Positions 27,961 to 36,572 of a stretch of DNA of 64,000 bases are shown here, in pieces. A program made the position numbers and the translations under genes. Every line of letters begins with the position of its first letter. Position 1 is the first letter of the stretch. The DNA comes from Methanosarcina siciliae T4/M. GTDB taxonomy: Archaea; Halobacteriota; Methanosarcinia; Methanosarcinales; Methanosarcinaceae. The notes beneath the pieces were generated by a model. It made no database searches. It had not been told where the DNA came from and worked only from the letters and a program-made list of their open reading frames with translations. Where the stretch lies: positions 1,240,001-1,304,000 of the forward strand of contig NZ_CP009506.1 of the NCBI RefSeq assembly GCF_000970085.1, in the 5' to 3' direction.

Positions 27961-28146
27961 ATGGCAAAAAACAAAGCAAGCTCAAACGACGCAAACCTTG
28001 GTTTTGAAGAAGCCGAAGAAGACGATGAGGAGTTTGAAGAGAAAATGGAAAGGCTGACAGCAGAACTTTCGGAGCAGTTCAGGAAATCCGGGGAGCCGGA
28101 GAAGAAGATTAAGGAGAATCTGGCAGGACTCGGGTATGAACTCTGA
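27961..28146 (+). pseudogene. hsdM: hsdM internal-deletion derivative, 61 codons
   Basis: The first 17 codons (MAKNKASSNDANLGFEE) match the start of the intact hsdM at 33015, and the last ~44 (DDEEFEEKMERLTAELSEQ... to GLGYEL) match its end. The junction is GGTTTTGAAGAA (28000-28011), a 12-bp string present twice in intact hsdM (33054-33065 and 34422-34433), 1368 bp apart. A deletion between the two repeats is exactly in frame. All methyltransferase motifs are gone. The frame is still open and its end overlaps the start of the AlbA_2 gene, so it may now act only as a translated leader. Confidence 0.85.
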
Positions 28147-29500
28147 AGAAAGGTTGAAAGAATCTGAAATCCTTGAGCTAAAAAAATCCACAGCTCAATT
28201 AAAGCCTGGAATTATTTCCATAGTTGCAATGCTAAACAAGAATCAGGAAGGAAAGTTATACTTTGGGATAAAAGATGACGGAACTGTTCTGGGCCAGGAT
28301 ATTGGAGAAGACACCTTAAGAAATATCTCACAATCCATTTCTGCAAATATTGAACCAAGAATTTACCCGAGCATCAGGCAAGTATCCATTAAGGGAAAAA
28401 ACTGCATTGAAATAGAATTTAGAGGAAGCGATATTCCTTATCTTGCCTATGGAAGAGCGTATATACGAATATCTGATGAAGATAAACTTCTGAGCAGAAG
28501 AGAACTTGAAGATATTATTCTTAGAAAAAACCGTTCCCAGCTTAAATGGGACACAGCAATTTGCAGAGATGCAACCCTTGAAGACCTCAGCGAAGAAAAA
28601 ATAAGAGAATTTGTAAAAGCAGCGGGAAAAAAATATACCGGACTTGAAAATTCACTGAAAAAGCTGAAATTAATCGAAGACAGAAAATTAACCAACGCTG
28701 CAGTAATTATATTTGGAGAAAACCCTGAAACCTTTTTCCCTAATGCAAAACTTCGATGTGCGACCTTTGCAACCTGTGACACATCCTATATCATAGACAT
28801 GCAGGAATTCACAGGCGACATTTTCGATCTTATAGAAGAAGCCCAGAAATACATCCTGAAAAACATCCATATTGGCATGAAACTTGAAGGTCTTAAAAGA
28901 ATAGATGTTCCGGAAATAAATGAAGAAGCCATAAGGGAAGCAGTTGTAAATGCTTTCTGCCACCGTGACTATTACGAATATGATTCCGTAAATGTCGCAA
29001 TCTTCAAAAACCGGGTTGAAATAAGAAACAAAGGCCGGCTTTACGGCGGACTCACAATTGAACAGATCAAATCCGAAATGGTCTCCGAAAGAAGAAACGA
29101 ATTAATCGCTGAAATCTTCCACGAAATTCACCTTATAGAAAAATGGGGCCGTGGAATAAACACCATCCTCACAAAAGAGCCTGACACCGATTTTAGAGAA
29201 ATTGGCAATCAATTCATTGTCACATTCAAACGAAAAAGTATTGAAAAAGTCGGTGAAAAAGTCGGTGAAAAGGTCGGTGAAAAGGTCGGTGAAATAACAA
29301 AAGAAACTCTAACTGAAAATCAGAAGAAAATTATCGGTTTAATTCTTCAAAATCCAGACATTACGACCAGGGAACTGGCTGAAAACGTAGGCATCTCAAA
29401 AAGAAAAGTAGAAGAAAACATCTCCAAATTAAAGAAAAAAGAAGTTCTCCGGCGTTTAGGTCCTGCTAGAGGTGGCCATTGGGAAGTTATTGAAAAATAA
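28136..29500 (+). CDS. AlbA_2 (Schlafen-type) ATP-binding protein with winged-helix C-terminus
   Basis: 454 residues. N-terminal AlbA_2 domain (about 8-120: ESEILELKKSTAQLKPGIIS, GKLYFGIKDDGTVLGQDIG), then a GHKL-like HATPase_c_4 domain (about 250-350: EAIREAVVNAFCHRDYYEY, EKWGRGINTIL), a four-fold EKVG repeat, and a winged helix (TTRELAENVGISKRKVEENIS). Proteins of this build are annotated as ATP-dependent DNA/RNA-binding regulators and recur in restriction and defence islands. The start ATG lies inside the last codons of the hsdM derivative (11-bp overlap), the arrangement also seen downstream of the intact hsdM where only a stub of this gene remains. The biochemical role is unproven. Confidence 0.8.
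   Translation: MNSEERLKESEILELKKSTAQLKPGIISIVAMLNKNQEGKLYFGIKDDGTVLGQDIGEDTLRNISQSISANIEPRIYPSIRQVSIKGKNCIEIEFRGSDIPYLAYGRAYIRISDEDKLLSRRELEDIILRKNRSQLKWDTAICRDATLEDLSEEKIREFVKAAGKKYTGLENSLKKLKLIEDRKLTNAAVIIFGENPETFFPNAKLRCATFATCDTSYIIDMQEFTGDIFDLIEEAQKYILKNIHIGMKLEGLKRIDVPEINEEAIREAVVNAFCHRDYYEYDSVNVAIFKNRVEIRNKGRLYGGLTIEQIKSEMVSERRNELIAEIFHEIHLIEKWGRGINTILTKEPDTDFREIGNQFIVTFKRKSIEKVGEKVGEKVGEKVGEITKETLTENQKKIIGLILQNPDITTRELAENVGISKRKVEENISKLKKKEVLRRLGPARGGHWEVIEK
29243..29290 (+). repeat. 12-bp coding tandem repeat (EKVG x4)
   Basis: GAAAAAGTCGGT and GAAAAGGTCGGT, two copies each, in frame within the AlbA_2 gene; a flexible charged linker between the ATP-binding and winged-helix domains and a likely site of copy-number change. 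Confidence 0.9.
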
Positions 29501-29725
29501 GTGATAATTGAACTTCATTTGAAATTATGGAAAAACAAATACAGCAGATCAAAAATAGAGAGCATAATACTTATCTTAAAATTAGCCCTGTCTGACTATG
29601 TCTGGCTCTGTTTCAGATTTGAAATAAACTTGAAAAAGAAAAAAATGACCAATAAACTAGATAAAATAATTGTATTTGTCTATTCCGGCCATCAGAAATA
29701 GATATATATTGTCAAACAGAGAACG
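29501..29725. other. Spacer between AlbA_2 and acidic TPR-like gene
   Basis: No gene supported. ATATATATT at 29701-29709 lies about 25-30 bp before the ATG at 29732 and may be the TATA box of a nearly leaderless transcript. Confidence 0.4.
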
Positions 29726-29731
29726 GTGTTC

Positions 29732-30838
29732 ATGAATCCTGATGAAAACAATCAGTTAGTCGAAGAAGATTTAGAAGATTTATCCCTGTCCGAATTTCTC
29801 GTGCCGGATACTCCGGAGATTAAGGAAATTAAAAGCATTTACAATAAAGAATACGAGTACAGCGAGTATCTGAGTGAAATCGAGTTTTCAATTGCCGACT
29901 ATTACTACAACGCGAACCGGAAAGTAACGGACAAAGACGTCATAAGGGCATTGAAGAATATAAAGGAAAACCACGACAAGCCAATCAGTTTCTTTGAAAA
30001 ACCCCTTGAAAAAGAAATTGTAAAAAGCCTGGTCGAACCTCTTAAGGAATCCCTGCTTTACGACCATGAATTCACCCTTGTCCTTGACTATGTTTTGTGG
30101 TCCATTGACAACAGGTCCTGGCTTGAGGACAAACAGGCCTATGTGAAGTGGATCACGTATGTGCTTGACTTTTTTTCAGAAGCCGAAGAGAAAAAATACG
30201 AAAGCAAGTTCAAAAAATTTGCCCGCAAAATGGGAATATCCGGGGCTCAGGTTGATATGCTCCTCATGAAAAAAGAGGCTGAAGATTTCCTTGATGAGGA
30301 CGATATTTTTGGAGAGGGCGGCTTATTCGAAGAACTGGCGTTAGAAGAGATTTTGGAAGAGGATAGGATAGCAGATGACCTTGAAACCGGTTTCTTTTTA
30401 ATGACCGATGATGAAAAATTCGATTTTCTGCTGGACAAAGGCCCGGATTATGTTGAACTTGTCCAGGATTATATAATGGAACTTGCGGAAAAAGAAGAAT
30501 TTGAAAAAATCCAGGATTTTTACAAAAAGTTCAATGAAAAACATGAAAACTTCTTCCCCATGCATTTTATTGTGGGATCTGCCTACCTCAACAGTGACCC
30601 TGCTCATGCAATATCCTATTTTGAGAAAACCCTGAAAGCCACCGAAAATTCCGAAGAATTCCCCCCGGAAATGCTAGAGGAACTGAAAACAAATATGGAC
30701 CTTCTTACAAGCCTCCTCCTTGAAGAATCTACTGAAAAAGTAGAAGAGAAAGCTGGTGAAGACATAAAAAACAAAAAGACATGTAAAAGCAGTAAAAAAG
30801 TTTCAAAGAAAAAATCTGAGAACAAAGCCAATTCTTAA
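29732..30838 (+). CDS. Acidic TPR-like protein, locus-specific family, copy 2
   Basis: 369 residues, homologous end to end to the protein at 22655-23653: LVPDTPEIKEIKSIYNKEYEYSEY near the N-terminus, YVLWSIDNRSWLEDKQAYVKW, an acidic stretch around 190-215, and a C-terminal TPR-like HFIVGSAYLNSDPAHAISYF. It has an added Lys-rich tail (KSSKKVSKKKSENK) absent from copy 1. Start: ATG 29732 rather than GTG 29726; there is no ribosome binding site, but a TATA-like box about 25 bp upstream suggests a leaderless message. It follows the AlbA_2 gene on the same strand. Function unknown; position beside restriction genes in all copies is the only clue. Confidence 0.75.
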   Translation: MNPDENNQLVEEDLEDLSLSEFLVPDTPEIKEIKSIYNKEYEYSEYLSEIEFSIADYYYNANRKVTDKDVIRALKNIKENHDKPISFFEKPLEKEIVKSLVEPLKESLLYDHEFTLVLDYVLWSIDNRSWLEDKQAYVKWITYVLDFFSEAEEKKYESKFKKFARKMGISGAQVDMLLMKKEAEDFLDEDDIFGEGGLFEELALEEILEEDRIADDLETGFFLMTDDEKFDFLLDKGPDYVELVQDYIMELAEKEEFEKIQDFYKKFNEKHENFFPMHFIVGSAYLNSDPAHAISYFEKTLKATENSEEFPPEMLEELKTNMDLLTSLLLEESTEKVEEKAGEDIKNKKTCKSSKKVSKKKSENKANS

Positions 30839-30956
30839 AAAGCATATGTATAAGAAGATACAGTTGCCGCAGAGAAGATTCGCTTCGGCTTCCTGTTCTC
30901 ATAAAGTTGGAAAAGCATCAGACAGGACGAAAAGGGAGAACGATCATAGCTAAAGA

Positions 30957-32213
30957 TCAGAAATTCAAGAGCCATTTCCACAGCGGGATTATGCTTATTT
31001 TTTTGCCTTCGATAATTTCCTCGGATTCTATATCCTCGCTTATGACATAGCCGTGAGGAAGTTCAAAGGTTGTGAGAAATTTTAGCAGGCCTTTGAGGTC
31101 TCTCTTCCGGATGCTGCATCTGTATTTGCATTCGATTGGCAGAATCTCGCCATCCCGGACAAGTATGCAGTCAACTTCGTCTTTTCCGCTTCGCCAGAAG
31201 AATTTTGCTCTGGAACTGCTGACCACGAGGTTTTCAACGACTCTTCCGAATTCCGGTTCTTCCCAGAGGTCCACTACAAGACTCGGGCTTGTAAGGTAGA
31301 GCCGCTTTGTCTTTTTTTCACTTGTGAGAAGGTTTCTGGAGAAGTTATAGCATTTTTGCAGGAGAAAACCCCTTTCAAGATAGGAGACGTACTTTGTAAG
31401 AGTTACCCTGCTTATGCCGAGATCATTGGCAAGAGCTTCGTAATCGGTAATCATGCCGGGGCTTGAAGCTACAATATAGAGGATGCGTTTTAGCAAGTCT
31501 TCGTATTCTATCGGGAAAATTTTTGGCAGGTCTTCATAGACAACCTTGTCGACAATTGAATCTACATAAAGGTGGATAAAGCCTTCATCTGCAGTTACGA
31601 GTTCCGGGAACTGCCGCCTTACGTATAGCAGAACCTGCTCTTTTACCAATTCCTTGAAAAACTCAGGCTTTTCAGCCAGTTCTCCTTCCCCTTTCAACAC
31701 AAGGAACTCCCTAAAGCTCAAAACCGGCAGGTGAAAGAGAAAAATCCTTCCAGCAAGGGATTCTTCAGCCTTCTGTTTAAGAAAAAGCGAGGAAGACCCT
31801 GAAATGAAAAACTTGAGGTCAGGAAAACTATCGTAGTAATATTTCAACTGTTCCTGCCAGCCTTCAAGCTTCCGTACCTCATCAAGGAAGATGTAAAGCT
31901 TCCCCCCTTTTCCCGCCTTTGCAAGCTCTACCCCGAGCCTTGCCTGATACTCGCTCATAACTTCTTCAAGGGAAGCCCCAACATCATCAAACGAAAAATA
32001 AAGAATCCTCTCCCTTTTCACTCCCTTTTCGACAAGATAATCTATGAGCTGCTTTAAAAGTACAGTCTTTCCCGTCCGCCTGAGCCCTACAACTCCCACA
32101 ACCGGCCTCACATCTGCGTATCTCACAAGCTCTTCAAAAAGCCCCCTCTTCACATCATATCCATAACTGAAGCCCTCCCTCCAGTGAAAATTATATTTTG
32201 CGAGATTGATCAT
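30957..32213 (-). CDS. AAA ATPase with DUF4143-type nuclease-fold C-terminus
   Basis: 418 residues. N-terminal AAA_14 ATPase: Walker A GLRRTGKTVLLKQL (about 43-56), Walker B LYIFLDEVRKLEGW (about 105-118), sensor region FFISGSSSLFLK. The C-terminal region (about 310-410) has FFWRSGKDEVDCILVRDGEILPIECKYR, the D-x-n-E-x-K pattern of the DUF4143 domain, related to PD-(D/E)xK folds. The family is abundant in methanogens and often associated with toxin-antitoxin-like or mobile loci; the biochemical role is unknown. Convergent with the acidic TPR-like gene. Confidence 0.85.
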   Translation of the reverse strand: MINLAKYNFHWREGFSYGYDVKRGLFEELVRYADVRPVVGVVGLRRTGKTVLLKQLIDYLVEKGVKRERILYFSFDDVGASLEEVMSEYQARLGVELAKAGKGGKLYIFLDEVRKLEGWQEQLKYYYDSFPDLKFFISGSSSLFLKQKAEESLAGRIFLFHLPVLSFREFLVLKGEGELAEKPEFFKELVKEQVLLYVRRQFPELVTADEGFIHLYVDSIVDKVVYEDLPKIFPIEYEDLLKRILYIVASSPGMITDYEALANDLGISRVTLTKYVSYLERGFLLQKCYNFSRNLLTSEKKTKRLYLTSPSLVVDLWEEPEFGRVVENLVVSSSRAKFFWRSGKDEVDCILVRDGEILPIECKYRCSIRKRDLKGLLKFLTTFELPHGYVISEDIESEEIIEGKKISIIPLWKWLLNF

Positions 32214-32674
32214 GTTTTAGCCCCCAGGGAAATCTTCTGCGTGAGAAATTTTTCTGCTGTTAAATGATATGTCCGGATGCCCTATGGCCTTTTTGCATTA
32301 AATGTTAATTCCAATTATCATGGTTTAAAATCATATGATAATTATGATTTACATATTTTTCAATTTTACGTTAAACTTAATTAACATATTTTTCAATATT
32401 ATGTTAATTCTAATTAACATATTTCCCAATAATTCCAGTCCATACGTAAAATTCCTGCATAAAATATCCGTGATAATTAAGAAAAGTGCCGGAAAAAGAT
32501 TCAGCGAACTCAAAAACAGAGGAACCGTAATATCTGCCCCTTGAGATCACAAAAAAAGATGAAGCAACAATTGAGACTTCTCTCACCGAACGTTTAATTA
32601 TCACATACCAGTTGTCCCAGCCTGACTTCTAACAATTCCTATACTAGCCCTTTCTGGCCCTGTCTGAAGAGAAC
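32214..32674. other. AT-rich stretch with a decayed gene segment
   Basis: GCCGGAAAAAGATTCAGCGAAC and the following bases (from about 32489 to 32538) resemble the segment at about 34611-34660 after hsdM (in both the reading is KRFxELKNxGxVI). Neither copy is in a complete gene. The segment around 32330-32430 holds repeated TTAACATATTTTTCAATATTA-type units. No intact gene is seen. Confidence 0.45.
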
Positions 32675-32899
32675 ATGAAAAAGGAATATGAAAAGAACTT
32701 CAACAGGCTTGCTAAAAAACACGGGATGTCCGACGAAAATATAGACTTTATCCTTTTAAGGAATGAAGAAGACGACTTTTCCGAAGTGATATATTGAAGA
32801 TTTTTCCGGGAATGTTCCTATCTGCTTGAACTTTATGTTTTCGAACTTGCCGAAAACAAAAAATTCGAAAAAATCAAGGAACTTTATAAATGCGCCTAA
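32675..32899 (+). pseudogene. Acidic TPR-like protein, decayed copy 3
   Basis: MKKEYEKNFNRLAKKHGMSD and DFILLRNEEDDFSEV correspond to the segments KKYESKFKKFARKMGIS and DMLLMKKEAEDF of copy 2. The frame hits TGA at 32795-32797, then resumes with LELYVFELAENKKFEKIKEL, matching LVQDYIMELAEKEEFEKIQDF; the frame stops at 32897. The acidic middle and both ends are missing. It lies 115 bp upstream of the intact hsdM. Confidence 0.75.
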
Positions 32900-33014
32900 A
32901 AATACGGAACTTAGGTTATCGGCATTAAGAAATCCAGAACAGGAAACAGTAAATCAACACATTTATAACAATATAATAGTATCCAATGCACATTAAATAT
33001 AACGTTGATCACCT

Positions 33015-34568
33015 ATGGCAAAAAACAAAGCAAGCTCAAACGGCGCAAACCTCGGTTTTGAAGAAAAACTCTGGCAGACAGCTGATAAGCTCCGAAACAA
33101 TATGGACGCAGCTGAATACAAACATGTGGTACTCGGCCTTATTTTCCTGAAATACATCTCGGATGCTTTTGAAGAGATGCACGAAAAACTGCTCTCGGAA
33201 GTTGAGGAAGGAGCTGATCCGGAAGACCCGGAAGAATACCTTGCAGAAAACGTTTTCTGGGTGCCACCCGAAGCCCGCTGGGGTCACCTTAAAAAGAATG
33301 CAAAGCAGCCCACGATAGGAAAAATCGTGGACGACGCCATGACCGCAATCGAGCGGGATAACAACACCCTTAAAGGCGTGCTCCCGAAAAACTACGCGCG
33401 GGAAGGGCTTGACAAACAGCGCCTGGGCGAGCTGATCGACCTTGTGGGCACAATCGGCCTCGGAGATAAGGAAAGTCGCAGCAAAGACGTGCTCGGCAGA
33501 GTTTACGAATATTTCCTCGGCATGTTTGCAGATGCAGAAGGCAAGCGCGGCGGCCAGTTCTACACCCCGAGGAGCATCGTCCGGGTCCTTGTAGAAATGA
33601 TAGAACCCTACAGAGGCCGGATCTACGACCCCTGTTGCGGCTCAGGCGGAATGTTTGTCCAGAGCGAGAAATTCATTGAAGCCCATGACGGCCGCCTTGA
33701 AAACATCTCCGTTTTCGGCCAGGAATCAAACCAGACCACCTGGCGTCTCTGCAAAATGAACCTCGCCATCCGCGGCATAGACAATGACGGCATCAAATGG
33801 GGCGACACCTTCCATAACGACCTGCACAAAGACTTCAAAGCCGATTTCATCCTCTCAAACCCACCCTTCAACGACTCTGACTGGAAAGGCGAACTCCTGA
33901 CCGAAGACCCCCGCTGGAAATTCGGAGTCCCACCCCGAGGAAACGCGAACTTTGCCTGGGTCCAGCACTACATCCACCACCTATCCCCAACCGGGATTGC
34001 AGGCTTCGTCCTTGCCAACGGCTCAATGTCCTCAAACACCTCCGGCGAAGGCGAGATCCGGAAAAACATCATCGAAGCCGACCTTGTGGACTGTATGATA
34101 GCCCTTCCAGGCCAGCTTTTTTACAACACCGCAATCCCCGCCTGCCTCTGGTTCCTTGCCCGCAACAAGCAGAACAGCGGTTTTCGAGACCGGCGCGGGG
34201 AAGTCCTCTTTATTGACGCCCGAAATATGGGAGTTTTGAGGGACCGCACACACCGCGAACTGACAGATGAAGAAGTCCGGAAGATTGCCGATACCTACCA
34301 TGCCTGGCGCGGGGAAAATTTCGAGAGCGGAAAATACGAAGATATCGCTGGCTTCTGTAAGGCTGCAACTCTCGAAGAGATCAAAAAACACGATTACATA
34401 CTGACCCCTGGCCGTTATGTAGGTTTTGAAGAAACCGAAGATGACGATGAGGAGTTTGAAGAGAAAATGGAGAGGCTGACTGCTGAACTTTCGGAGCAGT
34501 TCAGGAAATCAGAGGAGTTGGAGAAGAAGATAAAGGAGAATTTATCAGGGCTCGGGTATGAACTGTGA
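33015..34568 (+). CDS. hsdM: Type I restriction-modification DNA methyltransferase HsdM
   Basis: 517 residues, standard HsdM length. N-terminal HsdM_N helical domain (LWQTADKLRNNMDAAEYKHVVLGLIFLKYISDAFEE), then an N6-adenine methyltransferase: SAM motif DPCCGSGGMFVQ (about 206-217) and catalytic NPPF (about 284-287, SNPPFNDSDW). The C-terminal coiled coil (EEFEEKMERLTAELSEQ) binds HsdS. With HsdS it methylates adenines in a bipartite target and with HsdR forms the restriction complex. No ribosome binding site is visible; the bases just before the ATG (GTTGATCACCT) are identical to those before the deletion derivative at 27961. A stub of an AlbA_2 gene overlaps its 3' end. Confidence 0.97.
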   Translation: MAKNKASSNGANLGFEEKLWQTADKLRNNMDAAEYKHVVLGLIFLKYISDAFEEMHEKLLSEVEEGADPEDPEEYLAENVFWVPPEARWGHLKKNAKQPTIGKIVDDAMTAIERDNNTLKGVLPKNYAREGLDKQRLGELIDLVGTIGLGDKESRSKDVLGRVYEYFLGMFADAEGKRGGQFYTPRSIVRVLVEMIEPYRGRIYDPCCGSGGMFVQSEKFIEAHDGRLENISVFGQESNQTTWRLCKMNLAIRGIDNDGIKWGDTFHNDLHKDFKADFILSNPPFNDSDWKGELLTEDPRWKFGVPPRGNANFAWVQHYIHHLSPTGIAGFVLANGSMSSNTSGEGEIRKNIIEADLVDCMIALPGQLFYNTAIPACLWFLARNKQNSGFRDRRGEVLFIDARNMGVLRDRTHRELTDEEVRKIADTYHAWRGENFESGKYEDIAGFCKAATLEEIKKHDYILTPGRYVGFEETEDDDEEFEEKMERLTAELSEQFRKSEELEKKIKENLSGLGYEL

Positions 34569-34707
34569 CTTCAGGCTGAATAGTTCTGAGATTCTAGAAT
34601 TGAGAAAGCCAGAAAAAAGGTTCTGTGAACTCAAAAACCTGGGAGCTGTAATAGCCGTCTTTAACTTGTCTTGTACCGCTCGCCGAAGGAGAGCGGTATT
34701 TTCATAA
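34558..34707 (+). pseudogene. AlbA_2 gene remnant overlapping hsdM
   Basis: ATG 34558 lies in the last codons of hsdM, in the same register as the ATG of the intact AlbA_2 gene at 28136. The stub reads MNCDFRLNSSEILELRK and stays homologous to MNSEERLKESEILELKK before diverging; it stops at 34705-34707 after 49 codons. The tail includes a segment also found at about 32489-32538. It shows that hsdM-AlbA_2 was an ancestral gene pair, intact at the other copy but broken here. Confidence 0.7.
34674..34698. repeat. Hairpin TACCGCTC/GAGCGGTA
   Basis: Perfect 8-bp stem (34674-34681 with 34691-34698) around a 9-nt loop, between hsdM and the DUF262 gene. A related hairpin CCGCTC/GAGCGG lies at 39456-39476 after the Kiwa genes, and a degenerate one at about 24044-24064 after the hsdS remnant. 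Confidence 0.6.
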
Positions 34708-34748
34708 TATCAGTTGCACAAAAAGAAAAAGAATATCGAGTTGAGCAC

Positions 34749-36572
34749 ATGAAAAAGATAGAAGGTACACCAAAAACTCTAAGAGAATTGTTCACTGGAG
34801 TCAAGTACACAGTTCATTATTATCAAAGAGAATATATGTGGGGTAAAAAACAGATTGAAGAGTTGATTGAAGACCTGACAAGTGAATTTTTAGAGTATTA
34901 CAATGAAGATGATTCTCTTAAAGACGTACCTTACTATGGCCATTATTTCATGGGTTCAATTGTTCTGACTGACTCTGAAAATGCAATTATTGATGGTCAA
35001 CAGAGACTTACTTCTCTGACGCTTCTTTTAATTTATCTATATCATAATCTAGAAGATAGTGAAGAAAAAGCAGAGGTTTTAAATTTATTTTACTTCAAAA
35101 AATCCGGTGAAAAAAGTTTTAATTTAAATGTAGAAGAACGAGAAGAATGCCTAAAGGCATTGAAAAATGATGAAACCTTTGACACAACGGATATGCCTGA
35201 AAGTGTCAGAAATATTTATCGAAATTATAAATATATCGAAGAACTTTTCCCCGAAGAGGTTAAAGGGCAGACGCTTTTATTCTTCAAAGACTGGCTTCTG
35301 GATAATCTGGACTTCATTCGCATAATAACGCAAACTGAACAGGATGCACATAAGATATTTGTTTCGATGAATGACAGAGGGCTGAGCCTTACCGAAACTG
35401 AGATGTTAAAAGGCTATTTGCTCTCGGAAATAAAAGACGACAAAGAAAGAAACAAATGCAATGATATGTGGAAACAGACAATCCTAAATTTAAAAGAATT
35501 AGACAAGGACAACGACTCGACATTTATAAAGAACTGGCTTCGTGCTCAGTTTGCGGCCTCAATAAGAGATACAAAAAAAGATGCTGTTCCCAGAGATTTT
35601 GATATCATAGGAAATGAATTTCACAAGTGGGTGAGGGAAAACTCGTCAAAAATAGGACTGTATAAAAGCGACAACTTTGAACTCTTTATAAAGAATGATT
35701 TCATTAAGTTTTCTAAAATCTACCAGAGATTGCTAAAGTATTCCAATGAATTCGATAGAGACTACGAATACGTTTATTATAACGCCAATAACAGCTTCAC
35801 TCTCCAGTATCAATTAATTATGGCTTCTATCGATCCAAAAGATCCCGAAGAAATTACCAATAAAAAGATAAAACTGGTTTCTTGTTTTGTTGATCTATTT
35901 GTTATTTCAAGAGTTTTTAATTTTAAAACTGTTGATTATTCTGCAATAAAAAATAGAGTCTTTGATTTAACCCTACAAATCCGCAGGCTGCCCCTTGATG
36001 AACTTGCAGAATACTTATACAACTACTTTAATAAATCCGAATTCAAAGTAAGCGGAGCAAGATGGTTTTATCTCAACGGTTTTACCAAGCGGTACATGCT
36101 TCACATTATCTCGCGGATGACAAACTTTATTGATCGGGAAATAGGCCTTCCATATTCCTTCGAAGATTACGTAAACAGAGACGTTAAAAATCCCTGTGAT
36201 ATTGAACACGTCTTAGCAAACCACTTCAACCAGCACACTGAAGAATTCGAATCAGAAGAATCTTTCCTGAAATATCGGAACAAATTCGGTTCTCTCCTGA
36301 TTCTCCCAAGGGACAAAAACAGAAGTTACAAAGACAAAACCTACGAAGAAAAACAGGAAATGTACTTCAGTGAAAATATACTGGCTCGTTCCTTAAATGA
36401 AAAATGCTACCAGAATAACCCCCAATTCCTCAAATTCATAGATGAGTTCAACCTCAAATTCAAACCAGTCGAACATTTCACAAAAAAAGCCATTCTGGAG
36501 AGGCAAGAGTTATACACTGAACTTGGAAAAGTAATCTGGAACAACGAAAAACTTCTGGAATTGAAAAAATGA
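34749..36572 (+). CDS. DUF262/DUF1524 protein (GmrSD-like)
   Basis: 607 residues from ATG 34749, where homology to family N-termini begins (TPKTLRELFTG, then YYQREYMWGKKQIEELIEDL); an upstream TTG at 34671 would add 26 residues encoded by a hairpin. DUF262 is a ParB/Srx-like NTPase domain with the signature IIDGQQRLTSLTLL (about 80-93). The C-terminal DUF1524 is an HNH-like nuclease domain with CDIEHVLANHF (about 480) and a later Asn/Lys-rich RDKNRSYKDKTYEEK. GmrS/GmrD proteins cut glucosylated phage DNA. Its position between hsdM and hsdS, with a 4-bp overlap into hsdS, puts it inside the type I operon, where it could target modified phage DNA that HsdR cannot. That partnership is inference. 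Confidence 0.85.
   Translation: MKKIEGTPKTLRELFTGVKYTVHYYQREYMWGKKQIEELIEDLTSEFLEYYNEDDSLKDVPYYGHYFMGSIVLTDSENAIIDGQQRLTSLTLLLIYLYHNLEDSEEKAEVLNLFYFKKSGEKSFNLNVEEREECLKALKNDETFDTTDMPESVRNIYRNYKYIEELFPEEVKGQTLLFFKDWLLDNLDFIRIITQTEQDAHKIFVSMNDRGLSLTETEMLKGYLLSEIKDDKERNKCNDMWKQTILNLKELDKDNDSTFIKNWLRAQFAASIRDTKKDAVPRDFDIIGNEFHKWVRENSSKIGLYKSDNFELFIKNDFIKFSKIYQRLLKYSNEFDRDYEYVYYNANNSFTLQYQLIMASIDPKDPEEITNKKIKLVSCFVDLFVISRVFNFKTVDYSAIKNRVFDLTLQIRRLPLDELAEYLYNYFNKSEFKVSGARWFYLNGFTKRYMLHIISRMTNFIDREIGLPYSFEDYVNRDVKNPCDIEHVLANHFNQHTEEFESEESFLKYRNKFGSLLILPRDKNRSYKDKTYEEKQEMYFSENILARSLNEKCYQNNPQFLKFIDEFNLKFKPVEHFTKKAILERQELYTELGKVIWNNEKLLELKK

Noticed and set aside
33001..33014. GATCACCT just before hsdM, identical to the 3' end region of 16S rRNA
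   Set aside because: It has the sense of the rRNA tail, not its complement, so it cannot be a ribosome binding site. It is probably chance, kept by duplication at 27953.
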